Shown here: piece by piece, positions 22,529-33,895 of the stretch
Layout: each line of letters opens with the position of its first letter
Numbering within the stretch: the stretch's first letter is position 1
The notes under the pieces: model-generated
The model's input: the letters and a program-made list of their open reading frames with translations, nothing else
Database searches by the model: none
Told to the model about the DNA's origin: nothing
Program-made: the position numbers and the translations under genes
Origin: Microvelia longipes
Taxonomy: Eukaryota > Arthropoda > Insecta > Hemiptera > Veliidae
DNA length: 64,000 nucleotides
Assembly (NCBI GenBank): GCA_018340805.1
Contig: JACMZG010001914.1
Coordinates: 12,192,667 to 12,256,666, forward strand
Direction: 5' to 3'

Positions 22529-25075
22529 TTGATCAACTATATACCTGGTGAGTCCAACTTATACCAGTTCTTTATCTATTCTTTTACTTTTAAAATCACA
22601 ATGAATACTAACCAAAACCCCTCAAGGAAACATAATATGGAATATCAACTTTTAAGAGAATTAGACTACAATATAGCCAAGTTTTTGAATAAAAATAATT
22701 TTGGACGTAAATCTGTATACAGATTAAAGAATCTTACAATAAGAACTTGTAGAACAATAGCACAACGTGATTATTTGTATAGTTATAAGAATACCGATAT
22801 GATTCCACCTCATCTTAAACGGAGCATGAAAAATATGAAAATTGTCTTTATATCTGACTTTTTAAACAATAATGCTCCTCACTTTTTTAACAGTTTTTTA
22901 ATAAAATGCCTAAAGTTAGAAATAAAACAATGCTACTGGAAATTAGAAAAATTAAAATTGGAACATGAATCTTTGGTTAACCAATTAAATCTGAAAATGA
23001 AATTTTAACTCAAGAAATTCTGGAAACTCTTAAATTATTTAAAGACTCTTTTATTAACGCCCTTAAAGAAAAACATCAGAAGAAGATCAGTAAAAATTAT
23101 AACAAAAATTATGAAGAGGAGGACCCTAATATAAGAGATTACAAAGAACTTTACAAGAAAGAATGGATTCAAAATTTAACCAATATTGAGATTCCTAAAT
23201 GTGTTGCTAATTTTTTAAGTTTAGGACCTAATTTTAACACCATGCCCATCTCATTGGACCAAAATATTACAAAACTTATAGTTGATTTAGAATATATGTT
23301 TACAAACCTAGAGACCTCAGAAAATCATATTAATGCTCTCCGCAGTCATTATAGTAAGCAAAATACTTGATTATCAAAAAAAGTATAGAATAACTATAAG
23401 TATGGTTCCTTAGAGAAACAGATTTAAATGACATGAATGAAACAAAACGATTTCTTCGTTCTAATCCTGAACTTTACATTACAAAAATCTGACAAAACAA
23501 AAACTGTTATCCTCAATAAAGAACTATATGAAAAAAACATTTGCCGGTCACCTGGGTGACCGGGCTACCTATGAAGAACTAGAAGAGGACCCAACACCTA
23601 GTCTCCGCTACCGATACGGTAAATTAATAGATAAACTACTTAATAAGAAGTACATCACTAATGCAGAAAAAACAGCCTTAAATAATAAACATAGCTATGC
23701 ACCCAGGATTTATGGCTTAATTAAAACTCACAAAGAAGGGTTTCCTCTAAGACCAATAGTAAGTCAAATCAACTCACCTTGCGAAAAATTAAGTAAATTC
23801 TTAAATAAATCTTTAGACCAATTAAACAGAGGTAATCCTTTTGATGTAAAAAACTCACTTGAACTTAAAAACATTCTTAATGATATTGAAATTAATGAAG
23901 ATGAAATCATGGTATCCTTTGACGTCACTTCCCTCTTTACTAATATCCCATTAGATATTTTTTACAATATCATTGACAAAGAATGGGATAAAATAGAACC
24001 ATGCACTAATATTAAATGCAAAGATCTCTATTTGGAATGCTTGAAATTATGCCTAGACAATGGATACTTTAAATTTGCTGATAAATTTTATAAAATTTTA
24101 TTTGGAGTACCCATGGGCTCCAGTTTATCAGTAAATGTTGCTGGAATAGTCTTGAATTATCTCCTTACCCATGTTAAAACTAATGTTAAGCCTAAACTTA
24201 TAGTTAAATATATTGATGACTTATTCCTCATTTTAAAGAAAAACGAAATTGAGGAATTTAAACAAGATTTATGTAGTTTCCATCCTAGAATTAAGTTCAC
24301 CAGTGAGATTGAATTAAATAATGAAATAAACTATTTAGATATGACCATAATTAGATTACAAAATAAAAAGCTTATTACAAAGTGGTACAGTAAAGAGATA
24401 AAAAGTAATAGGTTTCTGAATTTTAAATCTAACCACCCATACCAACAGAAGCTGAATACTGCAAATAATTTAATTCGTAGGGCAATAGATCTCACTGATC
24501 AGATATTCTTAAAAGAATTAAAAGACAAGATTTTTAATAAATTGCAAGAAAATTTCTATCCTAAATAATTATTAAAAAATTATGGTACAAAAATCTAAGA
24601 CCATCAGGAAACACTCAACCTACTAGAAATCAGGATTCTAATCTTATCCTTAACAAAAAAAAATTTTTGGTATGAGCTGTTAAAGGATTATCCGAGAATA
24701 TTCAAAAATTAGTGCATAATTTTGATTGTCCTGGAATTTCATTTGGCTTCAAACCTATCAAATAAAACCTCTAACCTCTACACTAATTTAAAAGATAGAA
24801 TACCTCTGATGGATCAAAAAGGAACAGTCTACAAAATATGTTGCACAGGGTGTAGCAAATCATATATTGGGGAGAGTGGTCAATTACTTCAACACAGGAT
24901 TCAAAGTCATAAATATAATATTTCAGACTCATCTTCTTCAACTGGTACAGCACTATCACAGCATGCCAAAAGGAATTCTCATATTTTCAGTTTAGAAAAT
25001 CCATCAATAATAGATAAAGAGAATAATACTGTAAAAAGGAAAATTTGGAAGCTCTTCATATATCTGTTAATATAG
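22529..25075 (+). pseudogene. Penelope-like reverse transcriptase/GIY-YIG protein, least broken copy 3
   Basis: 22529-23008 carries the N-terminus (MINYIPGESNLYQFFIYSF through FLNNNAPHFFNSFLIKCLKL). A one-base loss near 22980 shifts the frame, and 22980-23520 is disrupted by several small indels. 23528-24568 is an open 346-codon stretch with the whole polymerase: LRPIVSQINSPCEKLSKFLN, VSFDVTSLFTNIP, GVPMGSSLSVNVAGIVLN, KYIDDLFLIL (YIDD at 24209-24220) and NEINYLDMTI. A frame change near 24566 is followed by 24722-25075 with the GIY-YIG endonuclease (TVYKICCTGCSKSYIGESGQ, then RIQSHK). A possible splice donor CTG-GTGAGT occurs near 22546. Penelope-like elements are known to carry introns, but no matching acceptor was found. 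The polymerase and endonuclease residues look intact; the breaks are elsewhere. Confidence 0.93.
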
Positions 25076-25389
25076 ATTCAGTTGTTAATAAGAAACCGAC
25101 ATGAAGAACCTTAATAAATTTTACGCTGGTGTTTATTCACATTTTAAAGCTAAAATAATTTTTATTTTTTACTTATTTATTTCATTTATCCTCTTCACCA
25201 CTTTATTTTTATTTATTTCTTCACCAGTTTTATTTTTATTTATTTTTATATAATTTATTTTTTACTTCTTTATCGTTAGTACTATATATTTTCTTTTCTT
25301 TTTTAGAACTAGGATTGTTTTTTATTCAAATTGTTGTTATTTATTTTTAATTGTTACTTTATACTCTTTTGCTTATTTTTATTTTTATT

Positions 25390-25570
25390 AATATATATTT
25401 TAATATATATATATTGATGTATATTGTATCTGTGTATGTATGTATTTGTGTGTATGTGTATGTATATGTATATATGTGTATGTATGTATATGTATATGTG
25501 TATGTATGTATATGTATATATGTGTATGTATATGTGTATGTGTGTAATATGTATATGGTGATATATATTG
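25390..25570. repeat. TGTATG/TATATG microsatellite in the Penelope 3' untranslated region
   Basis: Third occurrence of the same tract. Length and order are nearly the same as at 21250-21410, as expected for recent copies. Confidence 0.85.
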
Positions 25571-26566
25571 ATATAATTTTAATATTATTTTTGCCTATTT
25601 TAGTACTATCTATTTCTTGTCTTTTAGAACTAGGATTTTTTTATTCAAATTGTTGTTATTTATTTTTAATTGTTACTTTATACTCTTTTGCCTATTTTTA
25701 TTAATAGACAAATTGAGTTTTTTATCTTATATTTTTTCTTGTTTTTATTTTAATCTTGAAACTTCTTTTAACTATTTTTTTTTTAATAGATAAATTGAGG
25801 TCAACTTTATTTAAAACTTTTTTATGGTATCTTTTTTCCTTTGATTTTTATTTTTAACTTTACTTTCTTTAATCATATTTATAAATTATTTATTTATTTA
25901 TTATTGTTATTTATTCCTTTCTTATATGGTTATTTTCCTTTGTTGTATATTCCTTTGTCTTTGGTATTTACTTTTTATTATAACCCCTGATTTTTTTATT
26001 TTTATGTTTAACCTGCATTACATAACTGTTTGCTATCTGATTATTTTAATTGTTTTTTTTTCCCCCTTCTTTTTTTTTATATTATTTTACTTTACATATT
26101 TGTATTGCTAATTATGGATTATTATCTCTGTTATCTTTTTCCCTCTCCTTTTTATTATTTTATTTTATTATTTTAATTTTTTCTAAACTATTATTACTCA
26201 TAATTATTTTTATTTATATACAGTATTTTCTTATTATTCTAATTTAATTTTTTACACATTTTACTTATTTTATTTTATTTTATTTTCTAATTTTTTGAAT
26301 TTCCCTCCCCTTTTTTTGCCCCTCTCTCTCCTTTCTAATTTATCTTTATCTATTGTTTTATTTCTTGTTAGCTAGTTTTTTTAATATGCCTTATTTAACT
26401 TTTAATTATTTTCTGATAAACCCTACATTTACAACAGGGTGGATTTTGCTTTTTCTTTTTAAGGTAACTATTGTGTTTTTAAATTTATTTTGCTTGGTTG
26501 AGTAGTTCTAATTCATTAATTTCTTTTTTTGGTTGTATTTATGTTAATTAAATATATTTCTTTTTA

Positions 26567-26601
26567 GGCATGATTATGGCCAGCTTGGCCGAAACGTCGC
26601 C
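26567..26601 (+). ncRNA. Hammerhead-like ribozyme motif, plus Penelope copy 2 (3' repeat)
   Basis: Same sequence as at 22414-22448. It lies 88 bases before the right end of the insertion. Confidence 0.5.
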
Positions 26602-26689
26602 ACATTAATTCATTTTTTTTTATTATCCCATTCTTGGACTATCAACATTAAAAATAAGTTAAAAGGGATACAGCTCAACGTCTTGATCA

Positions 26690-26990
26690 GAAATACAAAA
26701 GTATTCCCCCACTGAACAGTAAGGTATTTTGAAGAAATACAAAAGTATTCCCCCACTGAATAGTAGGGTATTTTAAAGAAATACTAAAGTATTCCCCCAC
26801 TGAACAGTAGGGTATTTGAAGAAATACAAAAGTATCCCCACTGAAACAGTGGGGTATTTTGAAGAAATACAAAAGTATTCCCACACTGAACAGTAGGGTA
26901 TTTTGAAGAAATACAAAAGTATTCCCCCACTGAACAGTGGGGTGTTTTGAAGGAATAAAAAAGTTTTCCCTGTTGAACAGATGGGTATTA
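26690..26990. repeat. 44-bp minisatellite, right part
   Basis: About seven units of the same repeat, in the same orientation as 13041-13729, starting with the target duplication GAAATACAAAA (26690-26700). The last units decay into unique sequence after 26960. Minus-strand open frames here are translations of the array. Confidence 0.95.
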
Positions 26991-29502
26991 CAAAATATTC
27001 CACCCATTGATTTCTTAGGTACTTTCTAGGTAAAAAAAGTATTTTCCTAAGGATAATCCATTGTGTAATGTAGAGGTATAAAAAGTATTTCCTCATTGAT
27101 CAGTTGGGTATTATTGAGTTAAGGTCACCTCTAAGCTTTTTATTATAAAATTAAAATTACCTTCAAAATGAACAGTATGCTGTAATTCAGTCATGGCATT
27201 GACACTACCAGCCATCACTTACAATCACCAATTTAATTTTTTAAACATTGTAACTGTAGCATTTTAATTAATGTGTTTATTTCTATATTAAATCATAAAA
27301 ATTAATATTAAATTATCTAATTTATTTGAAATCAATAAAGAATAAATTTAAATGTATTTAATTTGTTTAAATCAATTATAAGTAATTAAAGTCTGTGAAA
27401 AGTACAATCCAAGTTATAATCCTAACAAGCCATTCATAGAAACTTTTCTTTAAAAAGTCCTAAAATTAATACTTATAAAAACAATGTTACATAATACAAT
27501 AAATAAGGCAGCGCAAGTGGAGTAAAATTTAATACAAAACATAAGTTCTCTACAAAAATATATTTAAATAGCAAACTGGCTGGATTGCTATTTAAATATG
27601 TTTTTTGTGGAGAGACTAATGCTTTTTATTATTATTTACATAGTATTTATAATAATAATTTTAAGTAATTAAATAATAATAATAATAATTAATTTTTGTG
27701 TGTCAAAAATCTGTAGGGAAATTTTTTTGTTTTGATTTAGGGGATGGGTCCCTTATCATACTCTAACCAAAGATTATGTAGTATACCAGATATACTATAG
27801 GTATACTACAGATATACTCTAGGTATACTAGATAATCTTTGCTTTGACTCTAACCAAACCCCTTTCTCCTCAAATAGCTGATCTAATTTTAATGAAACTT
27901 GGCATGAAGTCAAAAATTGATATGTAATCTCCATCATAATTACACATTTGTGAAATAAGGCAGCTTTATAAACTAGGACCTTTCAATTATTAGGAGGTTT
28001 ATCATCAACTACAAAATGAAAATTACTGTATCTTATATCCTCATCTATTATAATAGATAAGGACAATTATTAATCTGATTTATTATTATATTAAAGGACA
28101 ATTATTATATCCTGTAACTATGAATCAAACTATAGTTAACTAAAAAGACTCTTTAATCTTTTAGTCAACTTTACATCGAGCTTGAAGCAAGTAAAGAAAT
28201 CACTGATTTTCTAGTTACCATTTGTTGACGAACTACAAAAAAAACTAAAAAGAGAGGGAAAGTTTGGGGACTGATGTTCTTCTTTATTCTTCTTAAGAAG
28301 AATGAACAACACAGACTCCTATTTTTAACGATTAATAAGTCTTTTTAAAAACATTTAAACAATAATCCAACCCTTAATTCTTAAAAAGACAACCTATGAG
28401 TAAATGAAAATGGGCTCGAAAGTTCAAGGAAGTAATTATTTTTGAATATAATGCGTGACATATAAAGAAACTCGAAAACTGCACATAAGGAACAATGCAA
28501 TTTGAAAGCGAGGTTGTCCTCCAACTACCTCCGCAGTGTAGCCATGCATGTTGTGCGCTCACACCCTATAAGCCAAAGAACCCCATAAGTTTGGACTTGC
28601 TTAGCATAATAACTAATACAATTACTATTGCTACTAAATGATACTGTCGTTATGAAAACTAATTAAAATATGATTGCTACTGCAATTAATTTATGTTACA
28701 TAAATTAATTGTATAATAAGGAAATAACATTTTTTTGGGGGTCATCCTTAACAAATTGTAATGCAATATTTTAAACCTCCTGAATAAAACAAAATCAACA
28801 CAGTAATACCTTAGCAGGCTTCATAGATCCATTAGGTCACCTCATATTAGGATATCACCTATATATAATACTTTATAATATAAACTATATGCTTTCATCT
28901 GAGAAATTAAACCAAGCTTCTGGATGACTTGAATTAATGAATTATAAACAATCATCAATTTTATTCAATACAATCACAATTTTAAAGATTTTGATGATAT
29001 ATTACTGTGTGAAACTGTTAGACAAAATTTGTATTTAATGCATTATAGGGAAAAGTTTAAACTTAGATCAAAAGACTTACATTCTTGGAATGTTTGGTGA
29101 CAGCTAACTGAGCTAGAAAGTATCATTTTATACCAATAAATCTAAATGAAGTAATAACTATCACAGACAATCAATCACATTTAAGGCTTTATTTCAAGGA
29201 TGTAACATTAATGACGATGACAGATTGTTTTGAAGCGCTTTACATTTTTTTGCAGTGCGTCTAAAGAACAGGTTTTTATCACTTATAATTGTCACAATAT
29301 ATAAAAACATCTCTAATGCATTAAATCAACTATCCATGCATTCTTTATTTAAAACTTACTCTAATTAAAGTTCTAACTTCACTCATTGAAGTAAGGAATA
29401 AGTAGTGATGTAAACAAATAAGAATAATAATAGTTATAGTAAAAATAGTAACAATGTAAAATCTAAAATAGGAACCCTGATTATTTCAGATTATTTATTT
29501 AT
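26991..29502. other. Intron sequence; small hairpins only
   Basis: Part of the large second intron. Apart from the possible exon at 27161-27215 it holds a perfect short hairpin at 27557-27600 (ATATTTAAATAGCA/TGCTATTTAAATAT) and a cluster of GATATACT/AGGTATAC words at 27780-27838. I see no other exon. Confidence 0.5.
27161..27215 (-). CDS. Possible alternative first exon or cassette exon of the zinc transporter
   Basis: Inside the 21-kb second intron there is ATG at 27215 followed by 18 open codons (MAGSVNAMTELQHTVHFE) and one base, then a donor GTAATT. Joined to the exon at 12560 it keeps the frame and reads HFEA-VEEHCH. An acceptor-like AG two bases before the ATG would also allow use as a cassette exon in phase with the exon ending at 33334. 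Alternative N-termini are common among ZnT genes (family knowledge). The donor is weak and the exon is short, so chance is a real possibility. RNA reads crossing 27160/12561 would settle it. Confidence 0.3.
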
Positions 29503-30095
29503 TTGTGCAGAGGGCCTCCAAGGAATTTTAAAGCTGTAATATCTAAAAAGCTTGAAAGAATCAATCCTCCCCAACTCAACATTAGGAAAAGGTTATTATG
29601 TGCAGAAGGTCCCCAGGGAATTTTATGAATAAAGCTGTAATATTTAAAAAGCCTAAAAGAATCAATCCTTCCCAACTCAACATTAGGAAAAGGTTATTAT
29701 GTGCAGAAGGTCCCCAGGGAATTTTATGAATAAAGCTGTAATATCTAAAAGCTTGAAAGAATCATCCTCCCAACTCAACATTAGGAAAGGTTATTATGTG
29801 CAGAAGGTCCCCAGGGAATTTTATGAGCTGTAATATTAAAAAGCTTGAAAGAATCAACTCAACATTAGGAAAAGGTTATATGTGCAGAGGTCCCAGGGAA
29901 TTTATGAATAAAGCTGTAATATTTAAAAAGCCTAAAAGAATCAATCCTTCCCAACTCAAACATTAGGAAAAGTTATTATGTGCAGAAGGTCCCAGGGAAT
30001 TTTATGAAAAGCTGTAATATCTAAAAAGCCTAAAAGAATCAATCCTCCCCAACTCAACATTAGGAAAAGGTTATTATGTGCAGAAGGTCCCCACG
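29503..30095. repeat. Tandem array of about 100-bp units
   Basis: About six units starting TGTGCAGAAGGTCCCCAGGG, then AATTTTATGAATAAAGCTGT, AATATCTAAAAAGC, GAAAGAATCAATCC and CAACTCAACATTAGGAAAAG. Units range from about 83 to 102 bases through small deletions. They alternate between AGCTTGAAAG and AGCCTAAAAG variants, suggesting a two-unit higher-order pattern. It lies in the second intron. Confidence 0.93.
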
Positions 30096-31572
30096 CACTA
30101 TAAGAATGTTGTTTTGAGCATTATGATACCCATGTGAAACTCAATTTTTTCCTTCCCATTAAAAACAATGTTTAAACACAACTTAGTACAGTCTTAACAA
30201 TAAAATTGAGCAGTTATTAAAAATAGTATTGCTATTTAGTGTTCTCACAATGAGTTGTTTATTTTTTAAACTTAACTAAACTAGAAGGAACCCATTAATA
30301 ATAAGAGTTTATCATGACAGTTCATTATTTTCTATAATGCAAATAGTAGAAATTAGTAAGACAGCCAAGGTAATTAAAGATAAAATGAAGTAAATATTAA
30401 TTAATAGGAGTGAATAAATGAAGATAATGTGTTCAAATAAAAGCATTTCAAAATTTCAACATTTTGAAATAGTATTAAAAAACAAATTTAAAATTAAATT
30501 TTAAAAAATTGATTGAATTTTAATATTTTTCACAGACTGAAAATACTTATTTTAAAGACATTTTTTAAGTTATTAAGTAGGCTTTTAGATTGATTGTTAA
30601 AACTTAGATAAAAGCTATATGAATACCAAACCCCCTGAAAATGGTAGACAAATTTTGGCTTTATAATTTTCTTGGAACTAGTCTTGCAAAAACACAAAAA
30701 CTATAATCATACGGATAATTAAAAAATAATTTATAATACACACACACTTATTTAAAATTTAGCATATTAAGTTAAAGTTCTACTACAAAACTAAATCGGT
30801 ATAACTAAACTTAATTCTTTAAATAATCCATTGTACTAGGAAATGGCTAAAATATGTAATAGCCAACAATATATCGAACTTAATCTTAGGGAGTAATGCA
30901 ATATTACGACTTTATCAGAGCAAATTTCATAATTTTAAAAGGACAAATAAAAAAAGCTTATTTCCTAATCAAACCCATAAAAAATAAAACTAAGTTTGAT
31001 TAACTTGACTATCATCGCAATTAATTTTTATTTTATTGAATAAAGTCATGACAATAGGTGATAATAGTGTTAAAAAACATATAAATCAACTAAAAAAATA
31101 TATAATTATGATATGTGTATGCTATTGAATGTACAATTAAAAAATTTTAATTGTCATTCAGGATTTTCCAAAGTAGGTATTTTACACAAATTATTTTGTT
31201 CCACGCTTTTAATAGATACGAACAAAAATTTATTGATAAGGATTTAATCAGTGTGTGTAGAGTTCATATAGTCTACACCTCAGGGTCAAGGGGTTTTTCC
31301 TTGACGTGGAAAGGAAGCAAGAAGGTTTTTTTTGCCTGATCAGTTGCTCAGCTTAGTTGAAGGTGTCAGTGTGTTCTCTCTACCTTGACTTTGCTGAGAC
31401 TTAACTTATTTTTGTGTGATACGGCTATGCGTCCTATAATGCTTTCTTAACAGTCTGAGTGCAAAATGTGTAAATCACATTAGATGGATAATTGAAAATT
31501 GTTCTATTTCCTTTATCTATATTTTTGTAATTAAAATGTAAGGGAAATATAATACATTTAATTCCTTCTTTA
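30096..31572. other. Intron sequence, nothing recognised
   Basis: AT-rich. A 62-codon plus-strand frame at 31151-31339 has no motif and no splice support. Confidence 0.4.
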
Positions 31573-32081
31573 TAAGACTAATACTATGAATAGAAAGAGC
31601 ATAACTGATAACATCAAAGTTTCACTGGTTGTCTTAAGTAATGCTGCCACCATAACAATGTACAATTTTCTTATAACAAAGTTGGCAATACTTCTGGTTG
31701 CTGAATGTTCTATTATTCATAAAATACTAATATAAATATTGGTGCATTATAATTTTTAAGCACTTTAAATAGTTTTTAATTTTTTTAATTAAAATTATAT
31801 TAAAAGTAGTCCTTCTTATCTAAATATAGATTCTTGTAGTCCGCTATCTTTTAGCTATCTAAGACACATTTTATTAAATACTCAGCAGGTTTTTAAGGTA
31901 TTATATTTGTTGCTTACGATCTTTCTTCATTAGCGAATATTTATGACACATTTATAAAATAATGTTTAGATGTTAGGTGGTACCCTTACTTTAAACCACC
32001 AGTAAACCGGCTTTCATGTTATCAGAGGAATTACATTGTGTTTACCGTCCTATGCTCCTTCTGTATTAGTATTATTTTAAG
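31573..32081. mobile_element. hAT-type MITE, family A, copy 2
   Basis: The same order of landmarks as the copy at 1986-2515: ACTAATACTAT, AGAGCATAACTGATAACA, GTAATGCTGCCA, AAAGTTGGCAATACTTC, AAAAGTAGTCCT, CTCAGCAGGT, ATGACACAT, AAACCGGCTTTCATGTTATC, ATTACATTGTGTTTACCGTC and AGTATTATTTTAAG. It has diverged (many substitutions), the left terminus is damaged, and I could not find an unambiguous 8-bp duplication. It is therefore older than copy 1. Confidence 0.85.
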
Positions 32082-32270
32082 TTTTTACATAAAACAAACA
32101 ATATTTTGCATATGATTTAAATAAATTAGTAACAGTTGTAAAACATATAAATAAAATTAAGATGAAGATTAAAAAAGAAACAAATACATCATAATATTAT
32201 TTGAAAGTTTTATATGAGTTGTTAATTTATTTATATAAGTTTCATAAAGAAAGAAGGTAAAGAAAAAATA

Positions 32271-32420
32271 TCCACTAAGAAATATGGAGCATAAAATTAT
32301 AGTATAACCAGCTTTTAACCTCGAACAGGCCATCATCAGTGTTCCTTAACCGGAATCTACACCAGATGGGACTGACAGCTAGACCTATATGAAGACTGTG
32401 AGAGGAAGAGAAAATTCCTT
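32271..32420 (-). repeat. Fragment with GCCATCATCAGTG, possible Penelope terminal-repeat remnant
   Basis: On the minus strand it reads CACTGATGATGGCCTGTTCG..AGGTTAAAAGCTGG, similar in layout to the CTGATGATGGCC motifs of Penelope terminal repeats, but the GAAA box is not clear. Low certainty. Confidence 0.3.
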
Positions 32421-33333
32421 CTCACATCCTAAGTACTAATCCTGCTTTGGTATATCTTTGGAAGTGGACTTTAATCTAGCCAGCTTTTCCTAAGTGGAAC
32501 ATGTAGAACTACCCCTGAACAAGCTGATAACTTTCTGATCAGGTATTTAGGGATCAAAAGGACATGCTTTTAATTTACTGGTTACACTAAGGACCCACCT
32601 AAACGTTCAAATGCACTTATTTATTCTTCTAGTTTAAAAAAAAAAAACTCATAATTACTAGTCAATAAAAAGATAGGACATGACATGGATGCAACATTTC
32701 CCGGGGGATCAACCTGACAAAATTTCATATTGATCTTTACATGAAGATTTACACTTTCTTTATGTTTCACGTAAATTTAATAAACAACTTGATCCCAATA
32801 CTTTAGCTTTATTTAAATTGACTTAAAGGTTAGTGTTTTGATAGATTATATTATCACTGATATTGTGCATAAAGGAGTAATAGGTCATAAAAAAGGGTAT
32901 ACCCATTGTTGACAACAACAACCATTTAATATTCCTCTCTACGATTAATTAATCGAAATGTAATTATGTTTATGAGATGAGTTTGATTCCAAGCTTAACA
33001 TAGAGGACAATTTTGATCTTCCATGACTGATCCTCGGGGTGTTTACACTAATTTTAACTTCAAGTCTATTATTATCCACAGCAACTTGTCTCTGGATGAT
33101 TTATTCTCAATATTTACACTACTAACTCGAGTCTCCACAATGTTTACAGTCCTGATATTAATAGTTGGTCTTATCAAAAGCACAAAAGCCTAGTGATGGA
33201 CTCCATTCTATTTGATCCGACATCCTGCATTTGGTCTAAGGACCAAAAGAATTGTGTCTCTCACAGGGTATTGATCATACTAATCCTTATGTATGTAACC
33301 TTCATGTTGTATGTACACTTCATTTACACTTAC
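32421..33333. other. Intron sequence, nothing recognised
   Basis: Mixed-composition sequence in the second intron. I see no exon or repeat unit. Confidence 0.4.
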
Positions 33334-33488
33334 ATATATTAATAGGAGGAGAAGTAGGTTGGTTGAGTAAGGTAGCACAGCAACCAGAGCCTGGTTTACC
33401 ATGCACGCAGAATGTGAGAGGTTGGTCTGTTCCCAGTCCAACATCTGATCCGGGTAATGAACCGTACGCATTGCCTCCAGTCTGTGAT
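33334..33488 (-). CDS. SLC30A2/3/8-like: Zinc transporter, N-terminal cytosolic exon
   Basis: The acceptor is a T-rich tract ending TTTTTGCAG just before 33488, and the donor is GTAAGT starting at 33333. The exon is 155 bases: one base completes a Ser codon, then 51 codons follow (beginning SQTGGNAYGSLPGSDVGLGT) and one base is left over. The peptide contains the Cys-rich stretch FCVHGKPGSGCC and a Pro-rich end (LNQPTSPP). It is hydrophilic, as expected for the cytosolic N-terminus before helix 1 of a ZnT2/3/8-type protein. A longer open frame on the same strand here (33280-33471) is in another frame and overruns the donor, so I do not regard it as the protein. Downstream splicing to 12560 restores a codon (T+CT, Ser). 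Confidence 0.75.
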
Positions 33489-33559
33489 CTGCAAAAACAA
33501 ATATTTATTGATTTTTTTGATAAAATTGGTACAAGAAAATATTTATAAGAGGGATTGCA

Positions 33560-33830
33560 ATAAATTAAAAAAAATAAAATGCCCGTTTTAGGGCCTTTCG
33601 GCCCATCAGGGTATTCACCCTGCGGGAACCACCTCAGGTGGGTTGCATCTACTACACTCCAAGAATTAATTAAAGTTGGCGAAATCTTTTTTCAATACAA
33701 ATACTATTCTGGTAAATACATTTACTATTCTGGTATCCGAGGTTCGGGCTGCGAACCCCGGACCTCCGGTGCCGAAATCAAACGCCTTTACGATCACGGC
33801 CACGGAGGCAGACTTGCAATAAATTATGTG
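33560..33830 (-). repeat. Repeat with hairpins and a tRNA-like head, possible SINE
   Basis: On the minus strand, 33809-33735 reads TGCCTCCGTGGCCGTGATCG..GGCACCGGAGGTCCGGGG..TTCGCAGCCC. This resembles the left half and B box (GGGTTCGNNNCCC) of a tRNA gene with a degenerate A box. At the other end are two GC-rich hairpins, GGGCCTTTCGGCCC (33592-33605) and AGGGTATTCACCCT (33608-33621). A tRNA-derived SINE is the simplest reading. It is not a functional tRNA, because the anticodon arm and acceptor pairing are not evident. Confidence 0.45.
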
Positions 33831-33895
33831 GTTTAAATATATGTAGAAAATCAAAACACATGTATTAATACATAATACATAAATGACTAAACATT

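Larger units (their letters stand above)
13730..26689. mobile_element. Composite Penelope-like insertion (three copies)
   Basis: The 12,960-bp insert splits a 44-bp minisatellite and is flanked by an 11-bp direct duplication GAAATACAAAA (13719-13729 and 26690-26700). Contents: one copy on the minus strand (13730-17995), a TTAAG/TTAAAG-repeat junction (17996-18067), then two plus-strand copies in tandem that share the terminal repeat (18068-about 22500, and about 22500-26689). Each unit has a terminal repeat with a hammerhead-like motif, an open frame for a reverse transcriptase with a C-terminal GIY-YIG endonuclease, and a TG/TA-rich 3' untranslated region. Partial tandem and inverted copies are typical of Penelope-like elements. 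All three coding regions are broken by frameshifts. The whole lies in the second intron of the zinc transporter. Confidence 0.93.

Noticed and set aside
29503..30095. CRISPR-like array of repeated units
   Set aside because: Units are directly adjacent with no unique spacers, and the setting is a eukaryotic intron. The same applies to the arrays at 5962, 6832, 41243 and 53567.
33280..33471. 63-codon minus-strand open frame overlapping the transporter exon
   Set aside because: It is in the wrong frame and reads through the GTAAGT donor into the intron. The frame that joins both neighbouring exons is SQTGGNAYGSLPG.
33735..33809. Functional tRNA gene
   Set aside because: Only a B-box-like word and part of a D-arm-like word are present. 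I could not form an anticodon arm or an acceptor stem.
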